A stretch of DNA of 64,000 nt from Anaerolineales bacterium (GTDB lineage: Bacteria; Chloroflexota; Anaerolineae; Anaerolineales; Villigracilaceae): NCBI GenBank assembly GCA_015075275.1, contig JABTUU010000001.1:1095216-1159215 (forward strand). The letters run 5' to 3'. The position numbers were made by a program, and so were the translations under genes. Below the pieces are notes generated by a model that had not been told where the DNA came from, did no database searches, and was given only the letters and a program-made list of their open reading frames with translations. This document shows positions 60,700 through 64,000 of this stretch, piece after piece; within the stretch, counting starts at the first letter, position 1; each line of letters starts with the position of its first letter.

Positions 60700-62006
60700 T
60701 TCGATTTGGCGTCGCCAAGGCGGTGAAGCGAGAAGCCTGCCGCTTGCCAATCTTTTAGATTCCACGCGTTGACCGCGTCAATCGCGATCCGCGCATTGGT
60801 CTTGGACGCAATGCTTGCAGGGTCTAGGCTGCGGAATTGAGAATGGCTAACGAGCAACAAAATCGCGTCCACGTCTTTAATTGCGGAATCAAAATCGGCT
60901 GCCATGTCAATTCCTTCGAGCTTGGCGCTTGGCGCAAAGGGTTCCCATGCGCGGACGATGGCTCCATCCTTTTGCAATAGGCGAACGACCTCGACAGCGG
61001 GGCTTTCGCGTAAGTCGTCTACATCGGGCTTGTACGCGAGACCCAGCACGGCGATGCGTTTATTTCTTAATTCGCCAAACGCTTGCTGCGCCTTTTCAAC
61101 GACAAAACGAGGCTGTTCATCGTTGACCTTTCGCGCCTGATAGATCAACGATGAAACTTCGGGAGCGGCTTCGACAAAGAACCATGGGTCTACGCTGATA
61201 CAGTGCCCGCCAACGCCCGGTCCGGGGTTGAGGATATTGATGCGTGGGTGCAGATTAGCGAGACGAATGGCTTCCCAGACATCCACGCCGAATTTTTCGG
61301 CGAGCCGCGCAAATTCGTTGGCGAGGGCGATGTTTACATCGCGCGTTGCGTTTTCCATGATCTTGACCATCTCGGCGGTGGTCGCGTCCGTTTCATGGAT
61401 CTCGCCTTGGACGAATGTTTTATACAGATCGCGCGCGGCTCGCGCCGATTCGGGCGTTATGCCCCCGATAATGCGCGCATTGTTCACAAGTTCATAAAGA
61501 AGATTGCCCGGTAACATGCGCTCTGGCGAATAGCACAGATGGAAGTCAATCCCCGCTCGCAGGTTGGAGCGTTCTAATATAGGCGCGACCAACTCGATGG
61601 TCGTGCGAGGCGGCGATGTCGATTCGAGGATCACGAGGTTGCCCTTCCGCAAAAAAGGGAGAATCGCTTCGGCGGCTGAAGCTACTGCGCGCATGTCCGC
61701 GAGTTTGAATCGGATTCCGTTGTACTCGCCGAATTTCTCGCGCTGAAACGGAGTCGGCACCGCGATGATAAACGCATCGGCTTCGACGGGCTGGCTGGAT
61801 ACGGTTAATCTGCCTACTCGCAGGGCTTCATCAAGAACGTCTTGCAGTCCAGTCTCGTGGATGTGGATTTTGCCAGCCTGTAAGGATTGCACTACGCGCG
61901 GGTTAACGTCTACGCCATGCACGTTTAGCCCATGCGCGGCAAATGTAACGGCGTAGGGGAGACCAATGTAGCCGAGACCGATGACGCAAAGTGAGTTGAT
62001 TTTCAT
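60696..62006 (-). CDS. wecC: UDP-N-acetyl-D-mannosamine dehydrogenase
   Basis: 436 residues. The NAD motif VIGLGYIGLPYAVTFAAHG lies near the start. LILESTSPPRTT-like VILESTSPPRTTIE, YSPERMLPGNLLYELV, TTAEMVKIMENATRDVNIAL and the catalytic GPGVGGHCISVDPWF (Cys nucleophile) are all present. It oxidises UDP-ManNAc to UDP-ManNAcA. The coupling to wecB favours this over UDP-glucose dehydrogenase. Glycosyltransferases for the glycan are not in the immediate neighbourhood. Confidence 0.92.
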   Translation of the reverse strand: MKINSLCVIGLGYIGLPYAVTFAAHGLNVHGVDVNPRVVQSLQAGKIHIHETGLQDVLDEALRVGRLTVSSQPVEADAFIIAVPTPFQREKFGEYNGIRFKLADMRAVASAAEAILPFLRKGNLVILESTSPPRTTIELVAPILERSNLRAGIDFHLCYSPERMLPGNLLYELVNNARIIGGITPESARAARDLYKTFVQGEIHETDATTAEMVKIMENATRDVNIALANEFARLAEKFGVDVWEAIRLANLHPRINILNPGPGVGGHCISVDPWFFVEAAPEVSSLIYQARKVNDEQPRFVVEKAQQAFGELRNKRIAVLGLAYKPDVDDLRESPAVEVVRLLQKDGAIVRAWEPFAPSAKLEGIDMAADFDSAIKDVDAILLLVSHSQFRSLDPASIASKTNARIAIDAVNAWNLKDWQAAGFSLHRLGDAKSK

Positions 62007-62143
62007 TCAGTTCCTTATTGTGTTGTAGATGGATGGATTATACAGGAAACTTTCTCGGGCAGAATTCGTAAGGTTAATTGAAGCGCCCGACGCTTGGATT
62101 TTAACGTTCGGCGCTTGCGGCAGAAACTGGACTAATCTTGTTG

Positions 62144-62149
62144 TATAAT
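62144..62149 (+). promoter_or_regulatory. -10 box before nfeD
   Basis: TATAAT ends 14 bases before the nfeD ATG. A GGAGG site lies at 62155-62159, so the message would start at or near the site itself, with a leader of about 8 bases. No good -35 seen. Confidence 0.4.
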
Positions 62150-62163
62150 GAAGCGGAGGCATT

Positions 62164-62754
62164 ATGAATTTTCTTCTGGATCCCGATATTGCGTATCTCT
62201 TTTTGCTGGGCGGAGCGCTTTTAGCGTTTATGGCAATTGTCACGCCGGGCACAGGTTTTTTTGAAGTCGGCGCCTTATTTTGCTTCGCGCTGGCGGGCTA
62301 TGGAATCTACATGTTGTCTTTTAATTTCTGGGCGGTTATTATTATTGGGTTAAGTCTTGTCCCGTTCGTCTATGCGATTCGAGATCCAAAACGGAAATGG
62401 GCGCTCGCGCTTTCAATTTTACTCTTGATCGTCGGTTCGATATTTATGTTCATGCGAAACGGCTCGCCGGCTGTGAATCTGTGGGTGGCGGCGAGCGCCT
62501 CAATTCTGACGGCGGGATTTATCTGGATCGCGACGCGGAAATCTATAGAAGCCTCGTTCGCCGCGCCCGCGCACGATCCCGACGCCTTAATTGGTCTGGA
62601 GGGCGAAGCGCGAACGGATATTCACAGTGAAGGCAGCGTACAGGTCGGCAAGGAATTGTGGTCGGCTCGCAGCGAGATGAAAATTAAAGCCGGAAGTAAG
62701 GTTCGTGTGGTTCGTCGAGACGGCTTTATTGCAGTCGTCGAAAAGCAAGAATAA
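62164..62754 (+). CDS. NfeD-like membrane protein
   Basis: 196 residues, the short form without the ClpP-like protease domain. Four or so membrane segments (LFLLGGALLAFMAIVTPGTG, FWAVIIIGLSLVPFVYAI and following) precede a C-terminal OB-fold domain (about 135-196: LIGLEGEARTDIHSEGSVQV, KAGSKVRVVRRDGF). NfeD proteins pair with SPFH proteins, and the slipin gene follows 26 bases downstream, as is typical. They are thought to act together in membrane domain organisation or proteostasis. GGAGG precedes the ATG. Confidence 0.9.
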   Translation: MNFLLDPDIAYLFLLGGALLAFMAIVTPGTGFFEVGALFCFALAGYGIYMLSFNFWAVIIIGLSLVPFVYAIRDPKRKWALALSILLLIVGSIFMFMRNGSPAVNLWVAASASILTAGFIWIATRKSIEASFAAPAHDPDALIGLEGEARTDIHSEGSVQVGKELWSARSEMKIKAGSKVRVVRRDGFIAVVEKQE

Positions 62755-62780
62755 AATTACAGATTTAAGGAGAAACTGTT

Positions 62781-63674
62781 ATGGAAGCACTTACTGGCAG
62801 CGCTTTGTGTTTGGTTGGCGCAATTTTGATTATTGGCTTGGTTTTTATTGCCAATGCGATTCGAATTGTGCCTGAGTATCAACGATTGGTCGTCTTTCGT
62901 TTGGGGCGTTGTGTCGGCGCGAAAGGACCGGGCATTGTTCTTTTAGTTCCGGTGATTGATCGCGCGGCAAAGGTGGATCTGCGCGAGCAGGTGCGCGAAG
63001 TGCCGCATCAAACTTCGATCACCAAAGACAACGCGCCTATCTCGATTGACTTCTTGTGGTATTACAAAGTATTGGATCCTGCCGAATCGATTTTGCAAGT
63101 CGGCAATTTCGAATCGGCAGCGGCGGGTATCGCGGCGACGACGCTTCGCGCGGTGATCGGCGGAATTCCGCTGGACGACGTGCTCTCAGAGCGCGAACAT
63201 ATTAACAACATGTTGCGTACGCGCCTCGACGAAGTAACCGAACGCTGGGGCGTGAAGGTCACTAACGTTGAAATTCGCGAGATCATCCCGCCGCGCGACG
63301 TGCAAGATGCGATGAACCGCCAGATGTCGGCGGAACGCATTCGCCGCGCCGTTGTGACCGAGTCCACCGGTACGCGCGAAGCGGCGGTTAACGTGGCGGA
63401 AGGCGAGAAGCAATCCGCGATCTTGCGCGCTGAAGGTCAGAAGCAGTCTACCATCCTCGCCGCGGAAGGCGAGCGACAGTCTCAATTGTTGCGCGCAGAG
63501 GGCTTTGCAAAAGCGTTGGAAGCTATCTTCAATTCCGCTAAAGAGATCGATCAGAAGACGATGACGTTGCAATATTTTGAAACGCTCAAGTCCGTTGGCG
63601 CAAGCCCGTCCACGAAATATATCTTCCCGATGGAATTTACGAGCATGTTGGATAGCTTCTTAGGAAAGAAATAA
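62781..63674 (+). CDS. Slipin/stomatin-type SPFH protein
   Basis: 297 residues. One N-terminal hydrophobic segment (about 6-28), then RIVPEYQRLVVFRLGRCVGA, PGIVLLVPVIDRAAKVDLRE, NAPISIDFLWYYKVLDP and the C-terminal repeated AEGEKQSAILRAEGQKQS, AEGERQSQLLRAEGFAKALE. This is the slipin pattern with a helical oligomerisation region. AAGGAG precedes the ATG. It forms a unit with the NfeD gene upstream. Confidence 0.94.
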   Translation: MEALTGSALCLVGAILIIGLVFIANAIRIVPEYQRLVVFRLGRCVGAKGPGIVLLVPVIDRAAKVDLREQVREVPHQTSITKDNAPISIDFLWYYKVLDPAESILQVGNFESAAAGIAATTLRAVIGGIPLDDVLSEREHINNMLRTRLDEVTERWGVKVTNVEIREIIPPRDVQDAMNRQMSAERIRRAVVTESTGTREAAVNVAEGEKQSAILRAEGQKQSTILAAEGERQSQLLRAEGFAKALEAIFNSAKEIDQKTMTLQYFETLKSVGASPSTKYIFPMEFTSMLDSFLGKK

Positions 63675-63710
63675 ACGTATAATTTGGCGTGCCGATAGGT
63701 ATGTAAACAA

Positions 63711-63763
63711 GTAGAAAGTGGAGAGCGACTTTAGATTTTCCACTTTCTACTTTTTCTTTTTTT
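63711..63763 (+). terminator. Rho-independent terminator after the slipin gene
   Basis: A perfect 12-bp stem (GTAGAAAGTGGA, 63711-63722, with TCCACTTTCTAC, 63739-63750) with a 16-base loop is followed by a T-rich run (63751-63763). Its arms resemble those of the hairpin at 15308. Confidence 0.8.
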
Positions 63764-63777
63764 GGAAGACTTCTCTT

Positions 63778-64000
63778 GTGGAAATTCTCCCCGCAACTAT
63801 TCTTGACCTCAATTCGCTGTGCAAACTCGAACGCGCTTGTTTCGATCAAGACGCCTGGTCGCTATTTGATTTGATCGCCGTACTTTCGTGGGGCGACGTT
63901 ATCCGACTTAAGGCGGTGGAAGACGGCGCCATGATCGGATTTGTAGCGGGCGATACGCGTCTTTCTCGAGGAGAGGCGTGGATTGCCACCCTTGCGGTTG
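63778..64000 (+). CDS. RimI-like GNAT acetyltransferase, N-terminal part (cut by window edge)
   Basis: From a GTG at 63778 the frame stays open to the window edge for 74 residues. The sequence has LCKLERACFDQDAWSLFDLI and GAMIGFVAGDT, then EAWIATLAV, the strand before the acetyl-CoA loop in RimI-type ribosomal protein or tRNA-related acetyltransferases. GGAAG lies nine bases upstream. The remaining acetyl-CoA site and the true function lie outside the window. Confidence 0.75.
   Translation, partial: MEILPATILDLNSLCKLERACFDQDAWSLFDLIAVLSWGDVIRLKAVEDGAMIGFVAGDTRLSRGEAWIATLAV

Noticed and set aside
1..64000. tRNA, rRNA and CRISPR arrays
   Set aside because: No tRNA-like cloverleaf, rRNA sequence or regularly spaced direct repeats were seen by eye; a tRNAscan or CRISPR finder run would settle it.

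Overview
The window reads as chromosome of a bacterium, most likely Chloroflexota (class Anaerolineae). This rests on several traits together: a combined mre/min cell-shape locus, a molybdenum hydroxylase with its FAD and 2Fe-2S subunits fused in that order, a Ser/Thr kinase with an extracellular beta-propeller, a fused gamma-alpha 2-oxoacid oxidoreductase, a secreted protein carrying a repeat common in Anaerolineae, and several TATAAT boxes placed almost on the start codon. The taxonomic call is inference; no rRNA or tRNA gene was seen.

Layout. 1-6942 (minus): mreB-mreC-mreD-mrdA-minC-minD-minE-rodA (rodA cut by the edge), a combined elongation and division-site locus. 7031-10965 (plus): uridine kinase, cyclophilin, a VTT membrane protein, an M20 dipeptidase and a CBS-ACT protein. 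10967-16094: rluB-type pseudouridine synthase, a transmembrane Ser/Thr kinase, an AT-rich secreted M23-like/ricin-lectin protein and scpB. 16121-23475 (plus): two lipoproteins, a UDP-xylose synthase type enzyme, GtrA, a small beta-flower-like protein, an acyl-CoA thioesterase, an acetyltransferase, a family 39 type glycosyltransferase and rsmD. 23496-25713: a Nudix hydrolase, an Rnk-like factor and an archaeal-type class I aldolase.

25853-33277 (plus) is a molybdenum hydroxylase locus: a FAD/2Fe-2S fusion, a small membrane protein, the molybdopterin subunit, an alpha/beta hydrolase, two tandem DUF1361 proteins (the first internally deleted) and a YqeB-family protein of the selenium-dependent molybdenum hydroxylase system. 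33600-36547 holds korA-korB. 36590-37901 holds arfB and a transporter. 37905-44369 (minus) is a fermentation-type cluster rocB-ald-CoA transferase-focA-pyk. 44461-50099 (minus): an AlgI/AlgJ-like O-acetylation pair, then moxR-DUF58-metallo-beta-lactamase.

50165-50948 is an IS1-family element whose transposase needs a -1 frameshift. 50986-58462 (minus): transporter, HAD hydrolase, fused MFS/spermidine-synthase-like protein, CNNM/CBS protein, selD and an SPFH protein. 58621-62006 (minus): secreted protein, wecB, wecC. 62164-63674 (plus): an NfeD-slipin pair, then a RimI-like acetyltransferase cut by the right edge.

The strongest unusual signal is selD. Its reading frame appears to start at 57257, but it continues upstream through an in-frame TGA (57342-57344) to an ATG at 57404. 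The TGA falls at the catalytic position of the family, so SelD is itself a selenoprotein. With the YqeB-family gene in the molybdenum hydroxylase locus, this suggests that the cell makes selenocysteine and possibly the labile selenium cofactor of molybdenum hydroxylases.
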